The notes under the pieces: generated by a model
Databases searched by the model: none
What the model saw: only the letters and a program-made list of their open reading frames with translations
What the model was told of the DNA's origin: nothing
Made by a program: the position numbers and the translations under genes
Shown: positions 28,664 to 36,831 of the stretch, one piece after another
Position numbering within the stretch: position 1 is the stretch's first letter
How the letters are laid out: the number at the start of each line of letters is the position of its first letter
NCBI RefSeq assembly: GCF_012926525.1
Contig: NZ_JABBNI010000011.1
Coordinates: 1 to 64,000, forward strand
DNA length: 64,000 bases
Direction: 5' to 3'
Source: Clostridium muellerianum
GTDB taxonomy: Bacteria > Bacillota > Clostridia > Clostridiales > Clostridiaceae

Positions 28664-30134
28664 AGATATATTTGATGAAAAAGATATGTTGGAATTATTG
28701 AATTATATAGATATGGACGATAAAGAAAATTATGAAGATGGAAGTTTAAAAATGGATGATTTGAGAAAGAAAAGATTAAAAAAGAATTTATTGAAAAACA
28801 TTAAAGATAAAAATAGTGTGAGAAAGTTTAGATATAAGGTTGCGGCTGTTGCAGCAGTAGCTGTAGTATTCATTGGTGCAGCTATGCCTGCCCTTGCTAA
28901 AAATGTTCCAGCTTTAAATTCTATAATTCAAGCATTTCATGATAGTAGATCAGGTGATCATGGAGAATATGAAAAGTATTCTAAGGTAGTAAATAAAAGT
29001 GTAACAGATAAAGGAATAACGTTAACAATAAATGAAGTATTGTGTGATGAAAGCAGCTTAATGATAGGTTATACTATAAAAAGTGAAAGTGATATAAAGA
29101 ATATTGTTAAAAGTGGAAAGGATACTATTGAAGCTCAAGGAAAAAATGAAAATTTCACGCCTTTCACACTGATAAGGTCCATAAAAATAGATGGTAAATA
29201 TGCTGATAGTGGCTCATGGCAAGATGGAAAATATTTAGATGATCATACTTATATAAATTCAGATAATATGGATATAGGAAATAAAAATTTTCCATCTGTT
29301 TTTAATGTAGATATAGATGTAAAAGAGATATATGGTGTAAAAGGAAACTGGATTTTTAAATTTAGTGTTTCAAAAGATGAAATACTTAGAAATACCAAGA
29401 CGTTTAAACCTAATACTAAAATAAAATTTCAAGATGCTACTATTAATGTGGAAAAAGTAAGTTTTACACCTATAAATACTTCTATAAAGATTAATGGTAA
29501 ATATAACAAAGAAGAGTATAAAAATGTTGATAAGAGAAAAAAAGCTTTTAAACAAGATATTATGATGGGAAATATGTTGTATGATAAATGGTTTGTTTTT
29601 GATGATAAAGGGAACGAAATTACAGAAAAGGGATCTTCGAGTAATGAGATTAAAAATTCATCTTATGATTTTTATTATGATCTTAAATTTGTTAGTTCAA
29701 AGTATATTCCTAAATATTTAACAGTTATACCTTATAGGAATATTTATCGTAAAGATAATGATGGAAAAACTATAGCTCCAATATACAAAAATATAGATGG
29801 GATTTATCCTATAGAGCTTTCTCAGGGGAAAATGGGTAAGCTTATAATTAAAGAGATAAAAACTGAAAAGGATAAAACTATTGTTAGGTATACAGCAGAA
29901 GGGCAAGCACCATTTTATCAGGCAAGATGGTTATTTATTCTAGATGAAAAAGACAAAGATCTTGAAAGAAAGGATAATAATTTTGAGGTGAAAAAAGATA
30001 AAAATAGTCCTAATGATTATATTATGGAATTTAAACCTTTGGATAAAAACATGAAATATAGAATAGGAACTAATATAAATGATGATATAGAAATACGAAA
30101 TGATTTAAAATTTAAAATTGATCTTAATAAATGA
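28656..30134 (+). CDS. DUF4179 membrane protein, probable anti-sigma factor (copy 1)
   Basis: The 492-residue protein has an acidic N-terminal cytosolic part of about 55 residues. One transmembrane helix follows at about 60-80 (VAAVAAVAVVFIGAAMPAL), and then a large outside domain. GEYEKYSKVVNKSVTDKG and the later YPIELSQGKMGKLIIKEIKT are typical of DUF4179 and associated domains. Translational overlap with the sigma gene implies paired function: the short cytosolic segment would hold the sigma factor until an external signal arrives. That mechanism is inferred from similar pairs. Confidence 0.83.
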   Translation: MNRDIFDEKDMLELLNYIDMDDKENYEDGSLKMDDLRKKRLKKNLLKNIKDKNSVRKFRYKVAAVAAVAVVFIGAAMPALAKNVPALNSIIQAFHDSRSGDHGEYEKYSKVVNKSVTDKGITLTINEVLCDESSLMIGYTIKSESDIKNIVKSGKDTIEAQGKNENFTPFTLIRSIKIDGKYADSGSWQDGKYLDDHTYINSDNMDIGNKNFPSVFNVDIDVKEIYGVKGNWIFKFSVSKDEILRNTKTFKPNTKIKFQDATINVEKVSFTPINTSIKINGKYNKEEYKNVDKRKKAFKQDIMMGNMLYDKWFVFDDKGNEITEKGSSSNEIKNSSYDFYYDLKFVSSKYIPKYLTVIPYRNIYRKDNDGKTIAPIYKNIDGIYPIELSQGKMGKLIIKEIKTEKDKTIVRYTAEGQAPFYQARWLFILDEKDKDLERKDNNFEVKKDKNSPNDYIMEFKPLDKNMKYRIGTNINDDIEIRNDLKFKIDLNK

Positions 30135-30161
30135 TCAATAGTGTTAAATGAGATAAGAGAT

Positions 30162-30206
30162 CAAAGAGTCTATATGCAGTTTAGTGTGTATGGACTCTTT
30201 GTTTTT
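30162..30206 (+). terminator. Intrinsic terminator after the first sigma/DUF4179 pair
   Basis: CAAAGAGTCTATA pairs with TATGGACTCTTTG (one mismatch), loop 14 bases, followed by TTTTT. Confidence 0.85.
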
Positions 30207-30295
30207 AAGAAATAGTATATGCAAATGGTTGATGGTAATGGAGTGTGGGTATTTTTTTAATAATACAGGTGTTTTATATGGTGATAAATTTTATG

Positions 30296-30324
30296 TTGTA
30301 TTTTAAGTAAAATTATCATATAAT
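30296..30324 (+). promoter_or_regulatory. Putative sigma-A promoter of the toxin-antitoxin pair
   Basis: TTGTAT and TATAAT are separated by 17 bp, about 28 bp before the antitoxin start. Confidence 0.6.
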
Positions 30325-30351
30325 AATGACAACAAGTTTGGAGGGATATGT

Positions 30352-30600
30352 ATGCCAAATATAAAACCTATATCAGATTTACGTAATTATAATGAAGTAC
30401 TAAGGGATTGTGAAAATGGAGAACCTGTTTTTCTTACTAAAAATGGTAGAGGTAAATATGTCATTTTAGATATAGCTGAATATGAAAAACAACAGACAAT
30501 AATAAAACTTATATCAAAGTTAAGTGAAGCTGATGAAGCAATAAAAACAGGAGATGAGTGGCAAACTTTAGATGATATTAAACGCAGTTTGGGGGTTTAA
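30352..30600 (+). CDS. Type II antitoxin, Phd/YefM family
   Basis: An 82-residue protein with the Phd/YefM fold pattern: PISDLRNYNEVLRDC, then EPVFLTKNGRGKYVILDIAEYEK. The N-terminal part would bind the operator and the C-terminal helix would neutralise the toxin. The toxin gene begins 2 bp after its stop, a classic coupled pair. Ribosome site GGAGGG precedes ATG 30352. The pair sits between two paralogous sigma/DUF4179 operons. Confidence 0.9.
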   Translation: MPNIKPISDLRNYNEVLRDCENGEPVFLTKNGRGKYVILDIAEYEKQQTIIKLISKLSEADEAIKTGDEWQTLDDIKRSLGV

Positions 30601-30602
30601 TA

Positions 30603-30905
30603 GTGAATATTAGAATAAACCCAGTAGCAGCTGCTGATTTACAATATATTAAGGATTATATTGCACAAGAAAGTATTAATATTGCTGCAAAAATAGTTAA
30701 AGAAATTATAGAAAAAATTGAGAACTTAGGTCAATTTCCTGAAATGGGAACAATGCTTAAATATAAAATAGGAGTAAATACAAAATATAGATATATCATT
30801 TGTAATCAGTATCTTATATTTTATATTTATGAAAATGCTGTAATTTCAATTCAACGTGTTTTACATGGGAAAAGAGATTACATGTCATTACTTAATGAGC
30901 AATAA
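30603..30905 (+). CDS. Type II toxin, RelE/ParE family
   Basis: A 100-residue toxin with family patterns INPVAAADLQYIKDYIAQES, the arginine-containing KYRYIICNQYLIFYIYE strands and VLHGKRDYMSLL at the C-terminus. Such toxins either cleave mRNA on ribosomes or inhibit gyrase; which applies cannot be decided here. GTG start at 30603, two bases after the antitoxin stop. Confidence 0.9.
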   Translation: MNIRINPVAAADLQYIKDYIAQESINIAAKIVKEIIEKIENLGQFPEMGTMLKYKIGVNTKYRYIICNQYLIFYIYENAVISIQRVLHGKRDYMSLLNEQ

Positions 30906-30925
30906 TTACAAATTTATTATTAATA

Positions 30926-30952
30926 GCACTTAGTGAAAACTAGGTGTTTTTT
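30926..30952 (+). terminator. Intrinsic terminator after the toxin
   Basis: AGCACTTAGT pairs with ACTAGGTG (imperfect) across GAAA, followed by TTTTTT. Confidence 0.75.
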
Positions 30953-31032
30953 ATTATTTGTTAAATTTAATGTCAGAAAATCCATAGAACCTTCGTATTA
31001 ATTTGTGAGAGGCTTCTTAAGGAGGAAAAAAA

Positions 31033-31596
31033 GTGAATATAGATCAAAATAATTTTGTAGAACAGATAAAAAAGAAAAATGGAAAAGCATTAGAATTTGT
31101 TGTAGATGAATATAGCAATTTGATTTTTAAGATAGTGAGGACTGTGCTTAATTCAAGTTTTCATGCTCAACATGTAGAAGAATGTGTAAATGATGTGTTT
31201 TGGGCAGTGTGGAATAATATCGAAAGCTTTGACTCAGAAAAAGGAAGTTTTAAATATTGGATTACTGCTATAGCAAAGTATAAAGCTATAGATTATAAAA
31301 GAAAACTTTTTAAGCATAGTACAGATGAATCTATAGATGACTATAATTTGAAAGATGAGCTTAATGTAGAAAACACTTTAATATCAAAAGAAAACAGAGA
31401 AGAAATTTTAACTGCTATAAATGGAATGAGGTCTGAGGATAAAGAAATATTTATAAGAAGATATTTCTTATATGAAGGAATAGAAAATATAGCAAAAATT
31501 TTTGGCGTAGACAGAAATTTGGTGGATAAAAGACTTTCAAGAGGTCGTAAATTTTTAAAAGAAAAGCTTATACCTTTGAAGGGGGAGATATTGTAA
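31033..31596 (+). CDS. ECF-type RNA polymerase sigma factor (copy 2)
   Basis: A 187-residue paralogue of the sigma factor at 28091: the same region 2 pattern (ECVNDVFWAVWNNIE, GSFKYWITAIAKYKAIDYKRK) and region 4 (NIAKIFGVDRNLVDKRLSRG). GTG start at 31033 with ribosome site AAGGAGG. The stop overlaps the start of the second DUF4179 gene by one base. The divergence between the copies suggests separate signals. Confidence 0.88.
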   Translation: MNIDQNNFVEQIKKKNGKALEFVVDEYSNLIFKIVRTVLNSSFHAQHVEECVNDVFWAVWNNIESFDSEKGSFKYWITAIAKYKAIDYKRKLFKHSTDESIDDYNLKDELNVENTLISKENREEILTAINGMRSEDKEIFIRRYFLYEGIENIAKIFGVDRNLVDKRLSRGRKFLKEKLIPLKGEIL

Positions 31597-33032
31597 TGAA
31601 TAATAAGGATTTTAATTTAGAAGAAAAGGATATATATAAGTTATTCAATGAAGTAAAGATGGAAGAAAGTGAATTTAACGAAATGGAAGAAGAAATATCT
31701 ACTATTGAAAAGGAAAGAATAAAGAAAAATTTAAATAAAAAGATTAAAGGACAAAAAGGTTTTAAGAGATTAAAATATGGTTCTATAGCAGCAGCTATAA
31801 GTTTAATAAGTATTATAGGCATAGGGACAGCTTCACCTGCTTTTGCTGAAAATATTCCAGTATTGAGTTCTATAACACAAACACTTAACGATAAATTTGG
31901 GTTTCATGGAGAATATGAAAAGTATTCTCAGATAGTAAATAAAAGTGTTAAAGATAAAGGTATAACTTTTACATTAAATGAAGTTCTAGCAGATGATTCA
32001 AAAGTGGTTATAGGATATACAATAAAAAGTGACAAAAAAATAAGTGATGAAGAAGCAATGTTTATGTTAAGTTCGGTAAAGATAAATGGGAAAATGCCTG
32101 GTGGATCACATGGTAGTTCAACTGGAAATTATATAGATGATTATACTTATGTAGGTACTGAAGAGATCCATACTAAAATACCTGAAGATTCTAATAAATT
32201 TAATGTGGATTTGAATGTTAGCGAAATAGGAAATGTAAAAGGTAAATGGAACTTCGCATTTAGTATATCAAAAGAAGAATTATTAAAGAATAGTACTGTG
32301 TTTAAGCCAAATAAGAAAATAGATTTTCCAGATAGTAGTGCAACAATTGATAAGGTGGTATGTTCACCAATAGATACATCCATTTTCTTAAGTGGAAAGT
32401 CCAAAACTAAAAAAAGCGGAGGACAAGGATTGCTTGATTATGATTATTGGATTGCTTTTGATGACAAGGGAATAGAACTTACTCCAAAGGGTCTTGGCGG
32501 TGGAGAAGGAAATTTGAAAGAAGGAACATTTACTTCTGAAATGAATTATATAAGTATGAAAAATATTCCTAAATATTTAACCATTATTCCTTGTAAAATT
32601 ACTCCGTCAGGCGGTGGTGGAGTAAGTGTGGATAAGAATGGTAAGGAAACATCTATTAAAATGGATACAAAACAGCCTAAAGAAATAAGTAAAGTTATAG
32701 ATGGAATATATCCAATAGAACTTCCTCAAGGCAACATGGGTAAGATTATAATAAAAGAAATAAAAACGGAAAATAATAAAACTAGAGTTAAATATACAGC
32801 ACAAGGTAAAGCACCGTATTTTCAAGCACAAGATATTCTTATAAAAGATGAGAAAGGAAAAAATATTAAGATTAGAGATTATAACTTGAGAAAAGATGAA
32901 AATAATCCTAATGAATTTACAAAGACATTTGAAGCATTAGTTCCTAATAAGAAATATACCATATATACTAATGATTTTAGTAATGTTGATTTTGGAGAAA
33001 ATTTAAAATTTAGAATTGATCTTAATAAATAA
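31596..33032 (+). CDS. DUF4179 membrane protein, probable anti-sigma factor (copy 2)
   Basis: A 478-residue paralogue of the protein at 28656: acidic cytosolic N-terminus, one transmembrane helix at about 52-75 (YGSIAAAISLISIIGIGTASPAF), then GEYEKYSQIVNKSVKDKG and a shared C-terminal end with YPIELPQGNMGKIIIKEIKT and LKFRIDLNK. TAATG overlap with its sigma factor. The two copies share the same layout, so one pair probably arose by duplication. Confidence 0.83.
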   Translation: MNNKDFNLEEKDIYKLFNEVKMEESEFNEMEEEISTIEKERIKKNLNKKIKGQKGFKRLKYGSIAAAISLISIIGIGTASPAFAENIPVLSSITQTLNDKFGFHGEYEKYSQIVNKSVKDKGITFTLNEVLADDSKVVIGYTIKSDKKISDEEAMFMLSSVKINGKMPGGSHGSSTGNYIDDYTYVGTEEIHTKIPEDSNKFNVDLNVSEIGNVKGKWNFAFSISKEELLKNSTVFKPNKKIDFPDSSATIDKVVCSPIDTSIFLSGKSKTKKSGGQGLLDYDYWIAFDDKGIELTPKGLGGGEGNLKEGTFTSEMNYISMKNIPKYLTIIPCKITPSGGGGVSVDKNGKETSIKMDTKQPKEISKVIDGIYPIELPQGNMGKIIIKEIKTENNKTRVKYTAQGKAPYFQAQDILIKDEKGKNIKIRDYNLRKDENNPNEFTKTFEALVPNKKYTIYTNDFSNVDFGENLKFRIDLNK

Positions 33033-33045
33033 AAACACCATAATG

Positions 33046-33083
33046 AAAATCCTTAGAGGTTAGTGTAACTCTAAGGATTTTTG
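33046..33083 (+). terminator. Intrinsic terminator after the second sigma/DUF4179 pair
   Basis: AAAATCCTTAGAG pairs perfectly with CTCTAAGGATTTT across a 10-base loop, ending in a T run. Confidence 0.9.
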
Positions 33084-33302
33084 TTACTTTAATTACAAGT
33101 TAACAAAAAATTTAGATGTCTGGTTAATTTGTTAAATGTACAGCAGTAAAAGTTAAAATGCTATTCTATTTGCCAGTTAATATATATTTAAATATAAAAA
33201 TGTAGTAATAATTGCTAGTTGAAAATACATAAAACATATCTTTAAATGCTTTTTATGTACATAATAAGATGATAAACAAGGATTTAAAGTGCACCATTTA
33301 AG

Positions 33303-33331
33303 TTGACAAAAAAAGTAGTTATAAATATAAT
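33303..33331 (+). promoter_or_regulatory. Consensus sigma-A promoter of glmS
   Basis: TTGACA and TATAAT, both perfect, are separated by exactly 17 bp. Transcription would start near 33338, about 80 nt before the glmS ribozyme cleavage site. Nothing was recognised between 33084 and 33302. Confidence 0.85.
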
Positions 33332-33419
33332 AAATTGACAGCTTGATTATACTTGATAAGAGTAACAATAGAGAGGGGATGAGAATAGAATATAAAATAT
33401 AAATGATAGCTTAATTTAA

Positions 33420-33712
33420 AGCGCCAGGACTTAAGTGAAAGAATAGAACTTATAATAAGTTTAGGTTCCAACAACCCAATCTACTTTTGTTGTAGATTAT
33501 AGGGAGTGGACAAAAACTTTGTGAGATTATAGTAGATTTGATTTTAAAAGGAAACTCGGCTTATGCCGAGTAAGTTCAACTAACCAAATCGTAGATTTGG
33601 AGTTTCACTTAAGTTGACGAGGATGGGGAGTATCGAATCTTCGGCGGGTGCCCCACGGTAACGCACTACCGTTAACGGTTAATAAAATCAGAAAGTGATT
33701 TCTGGCACAATA
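33420..33712 (+). ncRNA. glmS ribozyme/riboswitch with a very long P1 extension
   Basis: Self-cleaving RNA controlled by glucosamine-6-phosphate. The 5' core GCGCCAGGACTTAAGTG starts at 33421, so cleavage is expected between 33420 and 33421. The downstream core is AAGTTGACGAGGATGGGGAG and TCTTCGGCGGGTGCCCCACG (33611-33657), and further helices follow to about 33712. P1 pairs ACTTAAGTGAAA (33429-33440) perfectly with TTTCACTTAAGT (33603-33614). The loop between them is 162 nt, while in the well-studied ribozymes it is only a few nucleotides. Metabolite binding would lower GlmS production. Confidence 0.95.
33441..33602 (+). other. 162-nt insertion in the P1 loop of the glmS ribozyme
   Basis: The insertion contains several small hairpins: ACTTATAATAAGT (33448-33460), AATCTAC/GTAGATT (33478-33498), AACTCGGC/GCCGAGT (33553-33571) and CCAAATC/GATTTGG (33584-33600). 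No open frame or known element was recognised. It could be a peripheral folded domain of the RNA. Confidence 0.7.
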
Positions 33713-33866
33713 TTAGCCTGGTGTTAAAACCTTTATTATAATACAATCTAAGGCAAGTTTTGAATTTGCTATAGGTCTATTAAGTTTTGTTTGTTTTAAA
33801 ATGATAAACTTTATAGGCTTTGGAGTTGTGAAAAAAATTAATTTGATTTAAGAAAGGGAGATTTTT

Positions 33867-35693
33867 ATGTGCGGAATAGTTGGTTTTATAGGAAAAAAAG
33901 ATGCATCATCAATTTTAGTTGAGGGATTAAGTAAATTAGAATATAGAGGATATGACTCAGCAGGAGTAGCTATATTTGATGGAGAAAAAATAAATGTTAC
34001 AAAGTGTAAAGGAAGACTTGTAAATCTTGAAAAGAAGTTAGAAGAATCTCCTTTAAAGGGAGCACTAGGAATAGGACATACAAGATGGGCTACTCATGGT
34101 GAACCATCAGATTTAAATGCTCATCCTCATAGTAATGCGGATGAGACAATAAGTGTTGTTCACAATGGAATAATAGAAAACTATATACACTTAAGAGAAT
34201 GGTTAACTTCAAAAGGATATAAATTTGCATCAGAAACAGATACAGAAGTTATACCTAATTTAGTAGATTATTTTTATAAGGGCGATTTAGTAGATGCAGT
34301 TATGAAAGCTGTTGCTAAAATGGAAGGAAGCTATGCTATAGGTGTAATATCTTCAAAAGAACCAGACAAGCTTGTAGCAGTAAGAAAAGATAGTCCATTG
34401 ATAGTAGGACTTGGCGAAGGCGAATTCTTTATAGCATCAGATATACCAGCAATATTAAATCATACTAGAAATGTATATCTCCTAAATGATAAAGAGTTTG
34501 TAGTTATGACTAAAGATGGAGTAAAACTTTTATCAGAAGAAGGAGAAGAAATAAAGAGAGATGTATATCATGTAACTTGGAATGCTGATGCGGCTGAAAA
34601 AGGTGGATTCGAACACTTTATGATAAAGGAAATCCATGAACAGCCAAAGGCTATAAAGGATACAATGACATCAAGAGTTATGCCGGGCAAACCAATAACA
34701 CTTGATAAAATAACAATAACAAAAGAGCAAATAGAAAATATAGATAAAGTATATATAGTAGCATGCGGAACTGCTTATCATGCAGGAATTGTAGGCAAAT
34801 ATGTAATAGAAAAATTAGCAAGAATACCTGTAGAAGTAGATGTTGCTTCTGAATTTAGATATAGAGATCCAATAATAAATGAAAGAACTTTAATGATTGT
34901 TATAAGTCAATCAGGAGAAACAGCAGATACTTTAGCAGCACTTAGAGAAGCAAAGAATAACGGTGCTAGAGTAATAGCGGTAACTAATGTTGTAGGAAGT
35001 TCAGTATCAAGAGAAGCAGATGATGTATTGTATACATGGGCAGGACCAGAAATTGCAGTTGCTTCAACAAAGGCATATGTAACTCAGCTTATAGCAATGT
35101 ATATTATAGCTTTATTCTTTGCTGAAAATAAGAAAACATTAGGTGAAGCAGAAATAGAAGAAATAAAGAAAGAAATGCTAACACTGCCAGAAAGAGCAGA
35201 AAAGGTATTAGAAAATAAAGAAACTATACAGAAATTTGCTTCCAAGACTTATATGCATAAAGATATGTTCTTCTTAGGAAGAGGTCTTGATTATGCAGTT
35301 GCTATGGAAGGTTCATTAAAGCTTAAAGAAATATCATATATTCACTCTGAAGCTTATGCAGGTGGAGAATTAAAACATGGTCCTATAGCTTTAATAGAAA
35401 AAGGAACTATAGTAATAGCAGGAGCTACTCAAGAAAAGTTGTATGACAAAATGGTAAGTAACATTAAGGAAGTTAAGACAAGAGGAGCTAATGTTTTAGG
35501 TATTGCATTTGAAGGTCATACTGAAATAGAAAAAACTGTAGACTCAGCATTATATATACCAGAAGTGAAGGATATATTAGCACCAGTAATATCTGTAATT
35601 CCACTACAATTACTATCTTATTATATGGCAATACAAAAAGGCTGCGATGTTGATAAGCCACGTAATTTAGCAAAAAGCGTTACAGTTGAATAA
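33867..35693 (+). CDS. glmS: Glutamine-fructose-6-phosphate aminotransferase
   Basis: Makes glucosamine-6-phosphate from fructose-6-phosphate and glutamine. Complete at 608 residues. The N-terminal cysteine nucleophile is in MCGIVGFIG; the glutaminase domain shows GIGHTRWATHGEPS. Two SIS domains follow (VISQSGETADTLAALREA; SLKLKEISYIHSEAYAGGELKHGP). The C-terminus is the conserved KPRNLAKSVTVE, whose coding region is the usual recognition site of Tn7 TnsD. A Tn7-like element begins 72 bp after the stop codon. Confidence 0.98.
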   Translation: MCGIVGFIGKKDASSILVEGLSKLEYRGYDSAGVAIFDGEKINVTKCKGRLVNLEKKLEESPLKGALGIGHTRWATHGEPSDLNAHPHSNADETISVVHNGIIENYIHLREWLTSKGYKFASETDTEVIPNLVDYFYKGDLVDAVMKAVAKMEGSYAIGVISSKEPDKLVAVRKDSPLIVGLGEGEFFIASDIPAILNHTRNVYLLNDKEFVVMTKDGVKLLSEEGEEIKRDVYHVTWNADAAEKGGFEHFMIKEIHEQPKAIKDTMTSRVMPGKPITLDKITITKEQIENIDKVYIVACGTAYHAGIVGKYVIEKLARIPVEVDVASEFRYRDPIINERTLMIVISQSGETADTLAALREAKNNGARVIAVTNVVGSSVSREADDVLYTWAGPEIAVASTKAYVTQLIAMYIIALFFAENKKTLGEAEIEEIKKEMLTLPERAEKVLENKETIQKFASKTYMHKDMFFLGRGLDYAVAMEGSLKLKEISYIHSEAYAGGELKHGPIALIEKGTIVIAGATQEKLYDKMVSNIKEVKTRGANVLGIAFEGHTEIEKTVDSALYIPEVKDILAPVISVIPLQLLSYYMAIQKGCDVDKPRNLAKSVTVE

Positions 35694-35724
35694 TTTGTTT
35701 AACTTTTACTAATATGCTTGTGAG

Positions 35725-35765
35725 TTATAATTAATATTGTCACAAATTATAATTAATATTGTCAC
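35725..35765. repeat. Two copies of a 19-bp repeat at 22-bp spacing, target site of the Tn7-like element
   Basis: TTATAATTAATATTGTCAC occurs at 35725-35743 and again at 35747-35765. A diverged third copy, TTATAAGTAATAAGTGTCAC, lies on the far side of the element at 59224-59243. The uninterrupted site therefore had three tandem ~22-bp repeats downstream of glmS. The last five bases of copy 2 (GTCAC) are the duplicated target. Confidence 0.85.
35761..35765. repeat. Target-site duplication GTCAC, left
   Basis: GTCAC directly precedes the element end TGTAGGTTTGT; the same five bases follow the other end at 59216-59220. A 5-bp duplication is the Tn7 hallmark. Confidence 0.92.
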
Positions 35766-35771
35766 TGTAGG

Positions 35772-35851
35772 TTTGTAAAAAACTTTGAAATTTCGTAAAA
35801 AATCATGAAACTTTGAAAAAAATATTGAAATTTTGAAATAAACTTTGATTA
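35772..35851. repeat. Four abutting 20-bp TnsB-site-like repeats, glmS-side end
   Basis: TTTGTAAAAAACTTTGAAAT, TTCGTAAAAAATCATGAAAC, TTTGAAAAAAATATTGAAAT and TTTGAAATAAACTTTGATTA lie end to end with no gap. They match the three repeats at the other end in inverse orientation. Confidence 0.85.
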
Positions 35852-35934
35852 AAATTGAAGAAAAGAGTAAATACTATGCTTGAGATGTGTAGTATATAGC
35901 TTGAAAGTGAAATACAGAATATGTTAATTAAACT

Positions 35935-35970
35935 GCACATTCTCACTAAGGTGAGAATGTGCGTTTTTTT
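35935..35970 (+). terminator. Perfect hairpin terminator between the transposon end and tnsA
   Basis: GCACATTCTCAC pairs perfectly with GTGAGAATGTGC across TAAG, then G and seven T. It would stop read-through from glmS into tnsA. Confidence 0.9.
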
Positions 35971-35991
35971 ATAAAAAGGGAGAGTGATTAA

Positions 35992-36831
35992 ATGGCAAAA
36001 AGGGCTAGAAAACTTGATATTGATAAAAGAATTAAAGAGGGATATGGCGTTGGAAGTGGACAAGAATATAAGCCGTGGATAAAGATACAAGATTTAGGAT
36101 CAAAAGGAAGAAGTTCAAGATTTAAGGGTATAAAGACAGGACGGCAGCATGATGTGTTATCAGATATGGAAAGAAATTATCTGAATTTATTGGAATATTC
36201 TGATTATGTACTGGATATAAAAGAGCAGTATCCATTGCAACCACTGTCAGAAACTTTAAGTATTGCAAAGGAATTAGGAATAGAACATCCGAAAAACAGA
36301 AAAACAGGTGAATACATAGTTATGACAACAGATTTTTTTATAAGTATAAAACAAGATGAAAATCTAATTGATGTAGCTAGAACTATTAAAAGCAAAGATG
36401 ATCTTTTAAATAGAAGGATTATAGAAAAGTTTGAAATTGAGCGCATTTATTGGGAGAGAAGAGGTATAAGCTGGGCTATAGTTACTGAAGATGAAATAAA
36501 TAAAACAATTGCAGAAAATATAATTTTTTTTAACAGCTATTATAACATAGACATGCTAGATTCGTTTTCTAATATTGAAAGTACAGAAGTTACAGATTTG
36601 GTTTTAGAATATATAAGAAGAATAATTGATTCAACAGAAACTGTTAGAGTAGTATCATCTTTATTTGATAGAGATATGTCATTACCGAAGGGAACAGGAA
36701 TATCTTTATTTAAACATTTATTAGCAAGAAAAGTAATTAAAATAGATATAACTGAATCAATTAATATTGATAAAAAAGTTGATGTTGAAATTTCAAATGA
36801 TGCATTGAGTAAGGAGTTTAAAACGTTATGA
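35992..36831 (+). CDS. tnsA: TnsA-like transposase subunit (endonuclease)
   Basis: Cuts the 5' ends of the transposon so that it leaves the donor by cut-and-paste. The type-II-restriction-like catalytic residues are visible at positions close to those of Tn7 TnsA (Glu63, Asp114, Lys132): Glu60 in LSDMERNYL, Asp114 in MTTDFFISI and Lys133 in ARTIKSK. The 279-residue length is normal, with a C-terminal part expected to contact TnsC. Ribosome site AAGGGAGAG precedes ATG 35992. The stop overlaps tnsB by 4 bp. Confidence 0.93.
   Translation: MAKRARKLDIDKRIKEGYGVGSGQEYKPWIKIQDLGSKGRSSRFKGIKTGRQHDVLSDMERNYLNLLEYSDYVLDIKEQYPLQPLSETLSIAKELGIEHPKNRKTGEYIVMTTDFFISIKQDENLIDVARTIKSKDDLLNRRIIEKFEIERIYWERRGISWAIVTEDEINKTIAENIIFFNSYYNIDMLDSFSNIESTEVTDLVLEYIRRIIDSTETVRVVSSLFDRDMSLPKGTGISLFKHLLARKVIKIDITESINIDKKVDVEISNDALSKEFKTL

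Noticed and set aside
35738-35740. TGTCAC at 35738 as the left terminus of the transposon
   Set aside because: It gives no 5-bp duplication with the other side, while 35766/59215 gives identical termini and exact GTCAC repeats.
35725-35765. The 22-bp repeats as the start of a CRISPR array
   Set aside because: Only three diverging copies with spacers of 3-4 bases and no cas genes; CRISPR spacers are about 30 bp or more.
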